Notes under the pieces: model-generated
What the model was told of the DNA's origin: nothing
Seen by the model: the letters and a program-made list of their open reading frames with translations, nothing else
Database searches by the model: none
From: Locusta migratoria
Taxonomy: Eukaryota > Arthropoda > Insecta > Orthoptera > Acrididae
Assembly (NCBI GenBank): GCA_026315105.1
Contig: CM048746.1
Location: 562,787,940-562,851,939 of the forward strand
Direction: 5' to 3'
Length of the DNA stretch: 64,000 nt
Translations under genes and position numbers: made by a program
Shown here: positions 45,060 to 56,596 of the stretch, in pieces
Position numbering within the stretch: the first letter of the stretch is position 1
How the letters are laid out: each line of letters opens with the position of its first letter

Positions 45060-46202
45060 TACACTGTCTGCTATTGGCGTTGGTTAGAATTTAGGAGAAA
45101 TGTAGGAATACGCGAGACAATACGTTACGAATTACTTAGAAGAAAGGTTAAGGAAATGCAAAAGTACGTTTATAGTTTTTGTATATGTGGGAAACGTTTT
45201 CGACAATATTGCCTGGAATACACTCTGTCTAATTTTGAAGTCAACAGGGGCAACGTATAGTGAAATGAAAGTTGCATATAACTTGATCTAACTTGTACAG
45301 AAACCAGTCAGCAGTTATAAGATTGGAAGGGCATGAAAGGGAAATAAGAGAGAATTGTATCCTTTCCCCATTATCATACAATATTGTACACTGAGTAAGT
45401 TGTGGGGGAAAGTAAGGAGAAAATTGGAAATGGAAATAAAGTTCAGTGTGAAGGAATAAAAACTTTACTGTTTGCCGATGACACGTAATTCTGCAAAGAG
45501 GCAGCAAAGGGCCTAGAAAAGCAATTGAACGGAATGAACAATGTTTTGAAAGGTGTATATAAGATGAACATTAACAAGAGCAAAACAAGGGCAATAGAAT
45601 ATAGTCTAAGTTAATGAGGCGATGCTGAAGGAATTAGATTAGGTAACAAAACAATAAATGTGACAGAGTTTTGTTGGGCAGTAAAATAACGCACAATGGC
45701 CGCAGTACAGATTATATAAAAGTAGATTGGTAATGAGAAGAAATGATTTTCTAAAATATAGAAATTTGTTAACATCGAATATTAATTTAAATGTGAGGAA
45801 GTCTTTTCTGAAGGCATTTCTGTGATGTGTTGCTTTGTACTGTAGTGAAACATGGACGATTAATAGTTCAGACAAATAGAGGACAGAAGCTTTTGAAATG
45901 TGGGGCTACAGAAGAATACTGAAGATTAGGTTGGTAGATCGCGTAATCAATGAGGAAGTACTGAACAGAATTGGGGAGGAAAGAAATCTGTCATACCTTG
46001 ACTGAAAGTGGGCATCGAGACATTAGAGAATCGTCAATTTAGCATTGGATGAAAGTGAGTGGGGTACAAATCTCAGAAATAGACCAAGATACGAATACAA
46101 TAGACCTGAGAAAGTTTAAGTGGATGTGGGTTGCCGTTCTTATGAGATGAAGTTTACTCAGGATAGATTATGGTGGAGAGCTGCATCAAACTAGTCTCCG
46201 GA
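45060..46202 (+). pseudogene. LINE (RTE/CR1-like) remnant, plus strand
   Basis: Decayed RT: VGNVFDNIAWNTLCLILKST near 45190, a remnant of the FADD box (CLPMT/FADDT near 45475), then GLEKQLNGMNNVLKGVYKMN and INKSKTRAIEY, and the C-terminal YRRILKIRLVDRVINEEVL and ending at LWWRAASN-type sequence by 46195. Stops and indels are frequent. Same family as 30150 and the minus copy next to it, with which it forms a tail-to-tail pair. Confidence 0.75.
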
Positions 46203-47390
46203 TTGTTGTTGTTGTGGTCTTCAGTCCGGAGACTGGTTTGATGCCGCTCTCCACCCTACTCTATCCTGAGCAAGCCTCATCATCTCCTCATAAGAACGAC
46301 AACCAACATCCATTTGAATCTGCTTACTATACTCATCTCTTGGTCTGCTTCTGCGATTTTTACCTCATGCACTTCCAACGCTAAATTCACAATTCCTTGA
46401 TGTCTAAGAATGTGTCCTACCAATCGATCCCTTCTTTTAGTCAAGATATGCCAAAAATTCATTTTCTCCCCAATTATGTTCAGTACCTCCTCACTAGTTA
46501 CGCGATCCATCCACCTAATCTTCAGCATTCTTTTGTAGCATCACATTTCAAAAGCCTCTATTCTCTTCCTGTCCGCACTGTTTATCGTCCATGTTTCACT
46601 CCCGTACAAGACAACACTCCACACAAATGCCTTCAGAAAGGACTTCCTTACGCTTAAATTAATAGTCGGTGTAAAAAATTTTTGCATTTCAAAAACACTT
46701 TTCTTCCCATTGCCATCTGCATTTTATATCCTCTGTACTGCGACCATCATATGGTATTGTATTGCCTAACTAACAAAACGCATGTACCACCTTTATTGTT
46801 TCATTACCTAATCTAATTCCTTCAGCCTCGGCTGGTTTTATAAGACTGCATTCCATTAATCTTGTTTTGCTCTTGTTAATGTTCATCTTATATTCTCCTT
46901 TTAACACACTGTCCATTCCGTTCAATTGCTCCTCCAGGCCCTTTGCTGTCTCTGACAGAATTACAATGTCATTAGCGAAACGCATGGTTTTTATTTCTTC
47001 ACCCTGAACTTTAATTCCTTCTCCAAATTACGATTTGCTTTCCTCTATAGCTTGCTCAATGTAGAAATTAAACAACATTGGAGAAAGGCTAAAACCCTGT
47101 GTTACTCCCTTCCCAACCTCTGCATCCCTTTCATGCCCTTCAACTCTGATAACTGCTGTGTGGTTTTTTGTATAAGTTGTAAATAACCTTTCGTTCCCTA
47201 TATTTTACTCCTGCTGATTTCAAGATCTGAAAGAGTGTATTCCAATCAACATTATCAAAAGCTTTCTCAAAATCAACAAAAGCTAGAAATGAAGTTTGCC
47301 TTTTCTTTATCTATCTTCTATGATAAGCCGTAAGGTGAGTATTGCCTCCAGTGTTCCTACATTTCCCCTGAATCCAAACTGGTCGAATTA
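46203..47390 (-). pseudogene. LINE (RTE/CR1-like) remnant, minus strand
   Basis: Minus-strand reading from 47390: FVDFEKAFDNVDWNTLFQIL-type block near 47260, MRFANDIVILSETAKGLEEQ then LNGMDSVLKGEYKMNINKSK (46770-46985; FAND where FADD is expected), and MLKIRWMDRVTSEEVLNIIG (46528 downwards). The 3' end is an ACAACAACAA run that abuts the 3' end of the plus copy at 46202. Better preserved than its neighbour but with several stops. Loss of the second catalytic Asp (FAND) alone would inactivate it. Confidence 0.8.
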
Positions 47391-47689
47391 AAGACCATGT
47401 ATACGTGGGCGTGTATGTATATGGGAAGTTATAGGAATACTTGATGTACTCGAACTGAGCATTATCTGCAGAGAGTGTGTGCGAGGTGCGGTAGTGGTCG
47501 AAGTCCTCAACAAACATCAGAGAAAACTGGGTTGACTCCACGGGTTGGCCATGCAGGTTTGATTTTCGCAACCAGCCAGTTTACTCCATTCTCCCAAAAA
47601 CAGCCACGGCCGCTTCCTTCCACTCCAGTAATAAGAAATAACAGCAATGGCTAGGGCCTCTTGTCAGTCCTGCGGCGTTTTACACACGT

Positions 47690-49040
47690 CAAAAAAAGTG
47701 TTGAATCACCTAGGTTCCAAGGGGTCCTGAGCAGTGACGTTGAATGTGTACATTCCATCAAGAGATTGTCCATAGAGGTCACTCTACCCGGACGAAGATG
47801 CAAACAGGTATGGGCAGTGTCAATGGGACACCTTAGGTAAGACGGCCGATCAGTTCGAGACATAACACCAGGAAGGAAGTACACAAGCAGTTGACTGTAG
47901 TTCTGTCGTACCTAGGAGGTCATTTCAGAAGCTTGATCGTATCCGCCTTCTTACTTTGCGTCAGGAAGGACTCTCATCAAGGGAAGTTTCCACACGTCTC
48001 GGAGTGACCCAAAGCGATGTTGTTCGGTCGTGGAGGAGGTTCTGATCTACGGGAACTGTCAATCACTTGCCTTGATCTGGTTACCCAAAGGCCACAACAG
48101 CAGATGATTTCCGCTACTTACGGATTTCAGTTCGGAGGAACCCTGAAAGGAGCGCCACCATGTAAATAATTATTTTCGTACAGACATAGGACGTTCTGTT
48201 TGCAACTACTACTGTACGTTTTAGGCTGCATGACACGCAAGTTACCTCCCAACGTCCATGGCGGGGTCCAGATTTGACACCTAGACATCTTGCAGCGCGC
48301 TACAAATGGGTCCAACAACATGTTGAATGGATTTATTAGAATTATAATGAAGTGTTATTCACATCTCGCATCTGCCTTCAGCCAGACAAGCGTGGGAGAC
48401 AATTTTGAAGGCAGCCTTGTGAGCATGAATGTTTTAGACGAATCATCGAGTGAGTGAAGTACGTTGGTGGTTCCCTGATGTTTTGGGGTGCCATTATGTG
48501 GGGCCATCGTACGCCACTGGTGATCGTAGAAGGCATTCAAACTGCTATACGGTACAGTGACTACATCCCCCGACGTATAGCAACATCACCTGAGACAAGC
48601 CGCGGCCTGGTCAGTGTGACGTAGCACGGCCTGTTGTAAGGCCTTGTCTCTGAGTGGTGTTCGTACAGTGCAACCATGTCGGCAGCATTTCGGTAAGGGA
48701 TTCGTTTTAATAGACGGAAATTCTCGCGCTCATCGTACACATCTTTGACTGCTTTCCTTCATGATGAAGACATCGCAAGATTGGAATGGCCAGCATGTTG
48801 TCCGGGCATGAAGCCTATGGATCACATTTGGGATACATTGAAAAGGTCTGATTTTAGACGAAACGGCCCACCAACTAACCTTAGAGAACTGCTCCAAATC
48901 GCCATTGAGGAGCGGGACAACCTGGACCAACAGTCCCTTCATTATCTAGTGGACAGTATGCCATGACGAATACAGTCACGCATCAGTGCAAGAGCACGTG
49001 TTACCAGGTTACCAGGAGTATGCTGCAATCTGGAACGCAA
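47690..49040 (+). pseudogene. Tc1-like transposon, near full-length transposase relic
   Basis: N-terminal helix-turn-helix: LDRIRLLTLRQEGLSSREVS then TRLGVTQSDVVRSWRRF (47930-48040); second HTH around SVRRNPERSAT; PDLTPRHLAARYKWVQQHVE (48268-48330); VKYVGGSLMFWGAIMWGHR (48460-48510); FGKGFVLIDGNSRAHRTHL (48685-48750; second catalytic Asp) and FLHDEDIARLEWPACCPGMK then PMDHIWDTLKR (48750-48850), where a GMKP replaces the usual SPDMNP. Stops and frameshifts are scattered. An 86-bp foldback element is nested at 48578-48663. The left end CACGTCAAAAAAAGTGTTG may be a terminal repeat; the right one was not found. Confidence 0.85.
48578..48663. mobile_element. 86-bp foldback element nested in the Tc1 relic
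   Basis: TAGCAACATCACCTGAGACA and its far-end partner (TTGTCTCTGAGTGGTGTTCG) are reverse complements. It sits at a TA and its removal together with one TA joins CCCCGACG to TACAGTGCAACC and restores the transposase frame (PRRTVQPCRQHF). The ends match those of 7931-8352. Confidence 0.75.
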
Positions 49041-49476
49041 ATTCAGAATGTCTAGATTATTGTCGACCAACTTGTCTTCATGAGCAATGAAGAGAACGGG
49101 AATGTTGTTGTAGTAGGTATCTATTCCATTTTTACGTAAAGGTAATGAACCTCTGTAATCGTGTCTATACGTGTATAAGAACCAAGCCTACGCTCAGGAG
49201 TCAGACAAATAATCAGAAAATACAGCGGACAGTTTTAAAGATAGCCAATGCGGTACACAGTTTGTCCAATATTGTTGCCCGTGCTAAGGACGAGTAGAGC
49301 TTCATTTACTTTCATTCGCCTTCATACAAAACAACTTGTCCTATGCACACCTCACTTCCCCATCCGAAACAAAACAAAAAATAAAAAAATCGTTTCTGAA
49401 TATCTGAGACTTTGCATCGCAAGTACGATCGGATTTGTATCGAGTAAGACCTGGTAAAACCTGTCTGTCAAGTCTG

Positions 49477-49521
<45 letters not shown>

Positions 49522-49787
49522 GCATTAATAGAAGGGTTGGCATGTTTCCTCCAGGGTAAAAGCTGGTTCACAGTTACAAGCAAGTTGTAGTCAGCTCAGG
49601 CGTATTGTCAGCGAGAGCCCGTTTACTTTTGTTAGTTTCCACCCACTCCCTTATAAATGGGCCTTAACACGATCGTCAACACTGGCGCAGTGGTTGATAC
49701 AGATTTATTTTTCGGGGGGGGGGGGGGGAGGGGGGGGGAGAGACAAGGCTGAGGAGGGTGAATATGTCCTTAAAGGCGTTGTGAGAC

Positions 49788-49878
<91 letters not shown>

Positions 49879-50158
49879 TGCATACTAGAAATAAATTTTA
49901 TTACAGTCTTTATCACAGATAACTGAGATAGGAAACACAAAAAATATGCTCCAAAGCCACAGTCGCTTCTTAGAAAAAACTTTTTAATGTACTTCCATCT
50001 ATTAGTACTGTTAATGCACTATTAGTTTCTGTGGTTTATGGCGTCATTTCCAGTGCCCATGATTACAAAAATATTACAATGATTAAACCACATTAAATAG
50101 TGAAAAGTTTTAAGAATTTACCACAAAATATATTTTAAAAAAGGAGACTTGGAAGTCT
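49041..50158. other. No gene; simple-sequence cluster
   Basis: A42 at 49479-49520, G-rich tract 49714-49740, (AT)n 49790-49831 and (GT)n 49832-49876. The A run with preceding sequence could be the tail of an old retrocopy, but no source could be identified. Confidence 0.6.
49790..49876. repeat. (AT)n(GT)n compound microsatellite
   Basis: About 21 AT units followed by about 22 GT units. Confidence 0.95.
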
Positions 50159-50252
50159 GAATGCCCTGTGTTCAGCTATGGGCACATTTGCTTCATCCTT
50201 TATCAAAATAAAGGATGAAACACTTGCCCACAGCTGAACACAAGGCATTCAA
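50159..50252. repeat. Inverted repeat, ~45-bp arms, tiny loop
   Basis: TGAATGCCCTGTGTTCAGCT (50159) pairs with the complement ending GGCATTCA near 50251; loop CAAA-like at 50204. A few mismatches (ATGGGCACA against TGGGCAAG). Confidence 0.85.
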
Positions 50253-50550
50253 GCTCTGAATTTGTAACTGTGTTTCAGCTTGGCCAGATGGGTATATGCG
50301 ACTCCCTACACAGACGAAGTCATGCGAAATTGGCATTGGTTTCTCCAAATATTTACGACTTTCGATTAATTGGACTATAAGATTGATAAGACTGACCACT
50401 TGAAAACTTTGAAATTGTACAATACGGTCGTAAAATAAGTTTTGTACAATCCTGCCCACAGGATTATAATATTAAATGTGCCAAAAGAATAAATGGTGAC
50501 TATACAAAAAGCTATGGCATATGGTTCACATATTTTTAAAAAAATCTTCA

Positions 50551-50685
50551 AATGTTTGTAATCCTAAGGAACGAAACTGCTAAGGTTTCGGTCCCTAGTC
50601 TTACAAACTACTCAAACTAACTTATTCTAAGGACAACATGCACATCCATTCCGAAGGTGGACTGGAACCGACAAGTGAAGACAAT
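50551..50685 (-). mobile_element. SINE, family B, diverged and head-truncated
   Basis: Tail TTCAAATGTTTGTAATCC, middle TCTAAGGACAACATGCAC, B box decayed. Confidence 0.65.
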
Positions 50686-51081
50686 TTTACCTGGTGATGC
50701 CAAGAGCAGAAAATAGAAACAGTTCAGAAACAGATGCAGGACATTCATTTATTTCGGAGCGCTGTCAACGTGATGAGTTTTCAAAAAAGCTTTCACGATC
50801 AACAAAATTACACTTGATTGTGTTTCTAAAAGAATTTCTACTAGCATGAAAATTCTTTGTATCTGATGTGCGGAAAAATGCCATTGAAATTTCTAATTTG
50901 CACAAATAACTGGAAAATAGAAACATTTAGCTATAAATAAAACTGTTTAAAATGCATGGCAGTACTATTTCTGAGTGTCTGGGAAAAGAATCCAGAGTGA
51001 TAAACTGATTACCGGAAATACCTGACCTGGATGCGCCAGTTGAACGCAGCCGTAGAAATTAACGATTTTTATCACATAGTT

Positions 51082-51281
51082 CAAATGTTTCAAATGTTTG
51101 TACAGCTTATGGGACTTAACTGCGGGGTTATCAGTCCCTAAACTTACAAACTACTTATGAACTAACTAATTCTAAGGACGCCACAAATATCCATGCCCGA
51201 GGGGGGATTCGAACCCCCGACCGTAGTGGCCGTGCAGACCGTGACTGGAGCGCCTCAGTCCCCTCGGCCACCGCGGCCGGA
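51082..51281 (-). mobile_element. SINE, family A
   Basis: Full minus copy with 12-bp duplication TATCACATAGTT (51070-51081 and 51282-51293) and intact B box complement. Confidence 0.93.
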
Positions 51282-51475
51282 TATCACATAGTTAAAACCT
51301 TTAACTTTATTTACGTATGAATAAAACGTACACAATATCTCATTTATCTCCCAAGAAATCACAAAACAATAAACAACTTTTATTTATCATACAATGTAAA
51401 CTTTCACGGCCGGCGTTGTCTTCAGATAAAACTTCCGGGCTGATTGGCCGTGGTCCAGATATAAAACTACCTCCT

Positions 51476-51510
51476 GACGTTTCGTCTCCAACTGCGGGAG
51501 ACATCTTCAA
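51476..51510 (-). ncRNA. Hammerhead-like motif, PLE left copy
   Basis: Minus: UUGAAGA, U, GUCUCC/GGAGAC six-pair hairpin, GAAAC, then GUC. ACGU is self-complementary. The first C of CUGANGA is U. Confidence 0.4.
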
Positions 51511-51617
51511 AGGTCTTCCGGCTACTGCCACTGAGGGCCGAGGGTCTCTCGCATTTATAGAGGGCGCCACCATACGTCACGTGATGCTGACTTTCTAACT
51601 ATCTCTGGATGACGTCG

Positions 51618-51860
51618 TCATTCTCGATTAAAGATAATCGATTGTCGTTTTTTTTTTTTTTTTTGGTGCAGTGTCGACATCCAAATTTTATTTAACTTCA
51701 GACCTTCTTCTTTCCTATTGAAATTATTCTGGTGTTTGTGAATCTCTATTGCTTCTCTATACATGCGTGCATGGTACTGAGGTGTCCTAGCTAAAACGCT
51801 CGTCTCGTCAAATTTTATTTCATGATTTCCTTTTTGAAAAATATGTTCAGCCACTGCCAA
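51618..51860 (-). pseudogene. GIY-YIG endonuclease C-terminus of PLE, left copy
   Basis: Reads AVAEHIFQKGNHEIKFDETS, VLARTPQYHARMYREAIEIH and KHQNNFNRKEEGLKLNKIWM. The blocks AVAEH, VLA-T--YHAR-YREAIEI-KH and the following K/L-rich stretch are the end of the GIY-YIG domain of Penelope-like proteins. The catalytic GIY...YIG part and RT are absent. Uninterrupted over 80 codons. Confidence 0.85.
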
Positions 51861-52079
51861 TTTGACGAGACGAGCGTTTTAGCTAGGACACCTCAGTACC
51901 ATGCACGCATGTATAGAGAAGCAATAGAGATTCACAAACACCAGAATAATTTCAATAGGAAAGAAGAAGGTCTGAAGTTAAATAAAATTTGGATGTCGAC
52001 ACTGCACCAAAAAAAAAAAAAAAAAAAAAACGACAATCGATTATCTTTAATCGAGAATGACGATGTCATCCAGAGATAG
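51857..52079 (+). pseudogene. GIY-YIG endonuclease C-terminus of PLE, right copy
   Basis: Starts within the domain (QFDETSVLARTPQYHARMYR) and continues EAIEIHKHQNNFNRKEEGLK as in the left copy, up to the lysine-coding A run. Stop after DDVIQR at 52079. Confidence 0.85.
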
Positions 52080-52167
52080 TTAGAAAGTCAGCATCACGTG
52101 ACGTATGGTGGCGCCCTCTATAAATGCGAGAGACCCTCGGCCCTCAGTGGCAGTAGCCGGAAGACCT

Positions 52168-52202
52168 TTGAAGATGTCTCCCGCAGTTGGAGACGAAACG
52201 TC
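52168..52202 (+). ncRNA. Hammerhead-like motif, PLE right copy
   Basis: Same structure as 51476-51510: UUGAAGA, U, GUCUCC/GGAGAC, GAAAC, GUC. Confidence 0.4.
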
Positions 52203-52263
52203 GGGAGGTAGTTTTATATCTGGACCACGGCCCATCATCCCAGAAGTTTTATCTGAAAACTTT

Positions 52264-53202
52264 TATTTAGTTTTATCATAAATCACTGAATAAAAATGAG
52301 CAAGAAGCAATTAAAAGGATGCTTGACATAAAAAGTCAATTTACGTTATGCATATGACAGGGATTTTACCTTTTTAAACTGACAGTTATATGCTGTCTGT
52401 AAGTAAAGGTAAATTATTCTTATGCTGAGATTCCCTCCCTCTCTCCCTCTTTATTTTTATTTATTTATTTATTTTATTTTCAGGCTCTGTGCCCCCTCCC
52501 CTAAATACGCCCATGACTGGATGACCGGATAATAAGTGTCCAGGAAGTAGAGGGAGCGAGCGCGCGATAAATTACATAGCCGGTTGTTTAGAGGCACACG
52601 TGCAGAGTCACGAGTCAGCTGTTCTCCGTATCGCTTGTGTGTGCGTGGTGTGAACAACACACGCGTCACGCGTGCAGACGTTCCGCTCGGCGCGAGCAGA
52701 CGGCACGTTGTGAAGGCCTGCAGTGGTGCCCTCTGTTGACCGCGCCGCGCACTAACTTTGCCGCAGTTTGATGGTACCGCGCCCGGGGCAGCGGCGGGCA
52801 GCTGCAACAGCTGCGGCAGAATCGTTGGACCACGAGGCAGATGCAGGCGTCGCGTTACGTGTACACAACTGACCGTGTCGTTCTGAGAGATCGCAGCGCT
52901 TGTAATGGGTGCAGGGAGGAAACGAGTCTCCAATGCGAAATTTATTAAATAGCTGACGAGTAATGACAGCAAGCACTCGACTGTGACCAGAGACGCCGAA
53001 TGCGTGTTGCTCCAGTGCTCGTGCAAAGCCCCCCCCCCCCCCCCCCCCAGAAAATTTTGGATGGGCTCAGCACTCACACAAAATGAGGAGGAACATAAAA
53101 AACAGAAAAATATGGAGAAATTCAAAGCTGTCAATTATGCGTATTTTGATATCGCAAGCTGGCCGGCTATTCCAACAGTGCCCCATGGAACACTCACTCA
53201 CT
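52264..53202. other. No gene recognised; CpG-rich island-like part 52540-52960
   Basis: The CpG-rich part stands out from the AT-rich surroundings and produces a domain-free 221-codon minus frame. It is followed by a C19 run (about 53031-53049). A promoter is possible, but I see no initiator or downstream exon to support it. Confidence 0.4.
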
Positions 53203-53680
53203 ACGTTTTCATGTAACACATCTTCCGGAAGACGAAAACCGATTTTCGTAAACCGTTTGTCGCTGTCGTGTTTACATGGCACAGCCTGAAACGGATTTCC
53301 TAATCCACTTAAGATGGCGGCTGAAAAACAGCTGATTCACTCCCCGATTTAGTCAGCATAATCGCTATTTTTCTTTACTTAAATACACAGATTTATGCTC
53401 ACTCTAATATTAATTCTTTTATTTCACATTAGAAAATATCAGTCTGTTCATATAATAATGAAGCGTAAAAAAATCTTACCAAAAAAACACAATGTGACAA
53501 GCCAAAGAACGTTTCAAAAACGGTTGCGTTTACATGGGAACGAAAATCGATTGTGGAACTGGAAAACTGATTTAGAGAAGTGGATTTCCAGAATCGATTT
53601 TGGAGTGTTTACATGACCAACCAAAAGCGGATCTGGGAAATCGGTTTATGAAATCCGGTTTTGGGAGCCCATGTAAACGG
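53203..53680. mobile_element. MITE with repeated GTTTACATG words, copy 2
   Basis: Same orientation as 31909-32376, matching from ACGTTTTCATGTAACAC through TCTTCCGGAAGACGAAAACC to GGAGCCCATGTAAACG. Left terminal repeat slightly mutated. Confidence 0.75.
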
Positions 53681-53899
53681 GGTGACTGTAGCGTCTTGGA
53701 ACCCTTTTTGGCGTTGGTGTGGTGGGAGGGGACGAACTCACTGCCCCCCCCCCCTGGCCGCATCAAATTGTAAATGATGCAATCAGTCAGAGTTCAGTAA
53801 CAGCCATCATTCGTTATAAAGCTCCATTAATTCCATTCCATGAATTGGATGTACATTCGCAAGTCTTCCATGTCGATGTATTTAATTCTGCTATGAAGT

Positions 53900-55985
53900 A
53901 CAACACATAGCTTAATTTACACACGACTTGTCGTAGCTGTATTAGGAAAGTTCCAGAACTCAAAGAGGTAATAGGAAGTACTGAGGCACAAATCGTTATA
54001 GGTTCTGAAAGTTGGCTGACGCCTGAGTTAAGTTCGGCCGATATTTTTTCAAAGGGCCAAATGGTCTTCAGAAAGCATAGAAAAAATAAAGGGGTGGCGT
54101 GTTTATTGCTGTTACTAACGCTTTATCCTGCGGCGAAATTGAGGCAGATACTTCCTGTGAGTTGGTATGGGTAGAGGTTATACCTGATAACCGGAATAAA
54201 TTTATAATTGGATTTTTTTATCGGCCCCCTGACTCAGACGATGCAGTTGCCAAAATGTTCAAAGAAAGCTTGAATCACATTTCAAATAGGTATCCGAAGC
54301 ATACTGTTATAATCGGTGGCGACTTTAATTTACCCTTGATATGTTGGCATAATTACGTACTCAAAACCGGCGGCTAATATAAAACATTGTCCGAACTAGT
54401 TCTGAATGCTTTTTTCTGTAAACTACTTCGAACAGTTAGTTCATGAACCCACTAGAATAGTAAGTGGTTGCGAAAATACCCTTGATCTCCTAGCAACAAA
54501 TAAACAAATAATACTGAGCTAGTAAAGAGCATCAAAACAGATAAAGGGATTAGCGAACATCTAGTTGTAGTAGCGAGACTGAATGTCAAAATTCCCAAAT
54601 GCACCAAATATATATATATATATAATAAAAAATCGCTTCACGCTTTCCTGAGTGATAGTCTCCAGTCTTTCAAGACTAAAAATGCGAGTGTAGATCAGTT
54701 GTGGCTTACTTTCAAAGACATAATGTCTGTAGCTATCGAGAAATTTATATCAAATAAATTAATAAAAGAGGGTGCTGATCCCCCGTGTTACCCAAAACAG
54801 GTCAGATCACTGTTGCAGAAACAAAGAAAAACGCATGCAAAATTTAAGAAGACACAAAATCCACAAGACTGGCAATATATTACTGAAACTCGCAACCTAG
54901 CGCGGAATTCAATGCGAGAAGCCTATAGTAGGTACCACAACGAAATCCTGTCTCGTAATCTTGCAGAAAATCTAAAGAAATTCTGGTCATATGTGAAGTA
55001 CACTAGCGGCAAAACACAAACAATACCTTCACTACGCGATAGCAATGGTAATACTACCGATGACAGTACTGCTAAGGCAGAATTACTAAACACAGCTTTC
55101 CGAAATTCTTTCACCAAAGAAGACCAAGTGAACACTCCAGTATTCAATCCAAGAACAGCTGCCAGCATGCGAAACTTAGAAGTAGATGTTCCTGGAGTAG
55201 TAAAACAACTTAAGTCGCTAAACAAAAATAAATCTTCCAGGCCTGATCGTATACCAACTAGATTCCTCTCAGAGTATGCTGATGCAATAGCTCCGTACTT
55301 AGCTATAATTTACAACCGATCACTCAGCGAAAGATCCGTACCCAAAGACTGGAAAGTTGCCCAAGTTACTCCAATATTCAAGAAAGGCAATAGGAGTGAT
55401 CTCCAAAATTACAGGCCAATCTCATTGACGTCGATTTGCAGTAGGAACTTGGAACATATGCTTTGTTCGAATATTATGATACCTCGAAGAGAACGAGCTA
55501 TTAACCAATAGTCAACACGGATTTAGAAAGTATCGCTCTTGCGAAACACAGCTTGCCCTTTATTCATATGAAGTGTTAAGTGCCATCGCCAAGGGATCTC
55601 AAATCGATTCCATATTTCTGGATCTCAGGAAGGGTTTTGACACTGAACCCCACAAGCGGCTTCTAATGAAATTGCGTGCTATATCTCCCCAATTGTGCGA
55701 TTGGATTCACGATTTCCTATCAGAAAGGACACGGTTCGTTGTAACTGACGGTAAGTCATCGAGTAAAACAGAAGTGATATCTTGCGTTCCACAAGGAAGC
55801 GTTATATGTCCCCTACTCTTCCTTGTGTTCATAAACGATTTAGGAGACAATCTGAATAGCTCTCTTAGACTGTTCGCGGATGATGCCGTCGTTTATCGGT
55901 TAGTAAATGAAATATTTTCCTGTACAGGTGCACTTAATAAATGGTGTTGAAATGGGTCATTCGATTTCACCAGATACTTGAATAA
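53900..55985 (+). pseudogene. CR1-type LINE with endonuclease and partial reverse transcriptase
   Basis: Endonuclease: LKEVIGSTEAQIVIGSESWL, then after a frameshift at the G run near 54093, FIAVTNALSCGEIEADTSCE, FIIGFFYRPPDSDD and VIIGGDFNLPLICWHN (catalytic GDFN). A second break around 54375-54690 precedes the RT N-terminus (54699-55511), including RPDRIPTRFL, YLAIIYNRSLS, DWKVAQVTPIFKKGNRSDLQ and NYRPISLTSICSRNLEHML. A one-base deletion near 55480 shifts to LEENELLTNSQHGFRKYRS and IFLDLRKGFDTEPHKRLL, VPQGSVICPLLFLVFINDL and LRLFADDAVVY (55870-55900). The frame stops at 55950, so thumb and 3' end are lost. Both catalytic signatures survive, but three frame breaks and the truncation make it inactive. 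Confidence 0.85.
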
Positions 55986-56559
55986 ATGAGGAAAGAAATG
56001 TCCGAAAGAACATACACCACAAATATATCACTTGTGCAGTATGCCGATGACGGGGAAGGCACTCCTGGGCCCTTACTCTTATGGGAATCGGTTTGAAAAA
56101 ACAGCAAGTTTGACTAATGCAGAGTAAAGTTGACAATTTGTATCTTGAATAGTCATTGCAGACGGGGTGATCGCTGTGTCCCTATAACTACAACACAGGT
56201 TCATCTGCTGTGAACATCTCCACAGCTGGCGATGGATGAAGAACAAATATGCCTTCGCTTTAGCGGAAATCCGCGATTGACTGTAGGAGCTCTTACTGAA
56301 ACATGCTTTCTACTTTTTTTTTTTTTCGTCTTACTGATAAAAATGACAACTTTTGGTTTCAATAGGTTGGAGCGACATGTCACACATCCCGTGAAACGAT
56401 TGTTCTGCTGAACGAAAAAAATTATCTCTTTGCTTGGCAAACAGGAATGGCCGGCCAGTTCATGTCATCTTAACGCCTTGTGACTTTTTTGTGGTGATTT
56501 GTGAAAACAAAAGTGTACACCAACAAACAGGACATAAATTGAAGGATTAAATTAAAAGG

Positions 56560-56560
<1 letters not shown>
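55986..56560. other. No recognised feature
   Basis: Only a T run near 56315. Confidence 0.4.

Positions 56561-56561
<1 letters not shown>

Positions 56562-56592
<31 letters not shown>
56562..56592. repeat. (TAA)n microsatellite
   Basis: About 10 units of TAA/AAT. Confidence 0.9.
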
Positions 56593-56596
56593 TTCG

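Larger units (their letters stand above)
51419..52260. mobile_element. Palindromic pair of 5'-truncated Penelope-like elements
   Basis: Left copy 51419-51860 lies on the minus strand, right copy 51857-52260 on the plus strand, joined at their truncated 5' ends so both 3' ends point outward. The arms are almost identical over about 400 bp; the left has about 50 bp more at the junction. Each ends with a poly-A/T run, a hammerhead-like motif and the terminal sequence ...AGTTTTATCTGAA. This is the arrangement expected of PLE inverted insertions. Confidence 0.8.

Noticed and set aside
52469..53134. 221-codon minus-strand frame
   Set aside because: It arises from a GC-rich patch and C runs, and shows no domain, no conserved motif and a poly-glycine stretch from a homopolymer.
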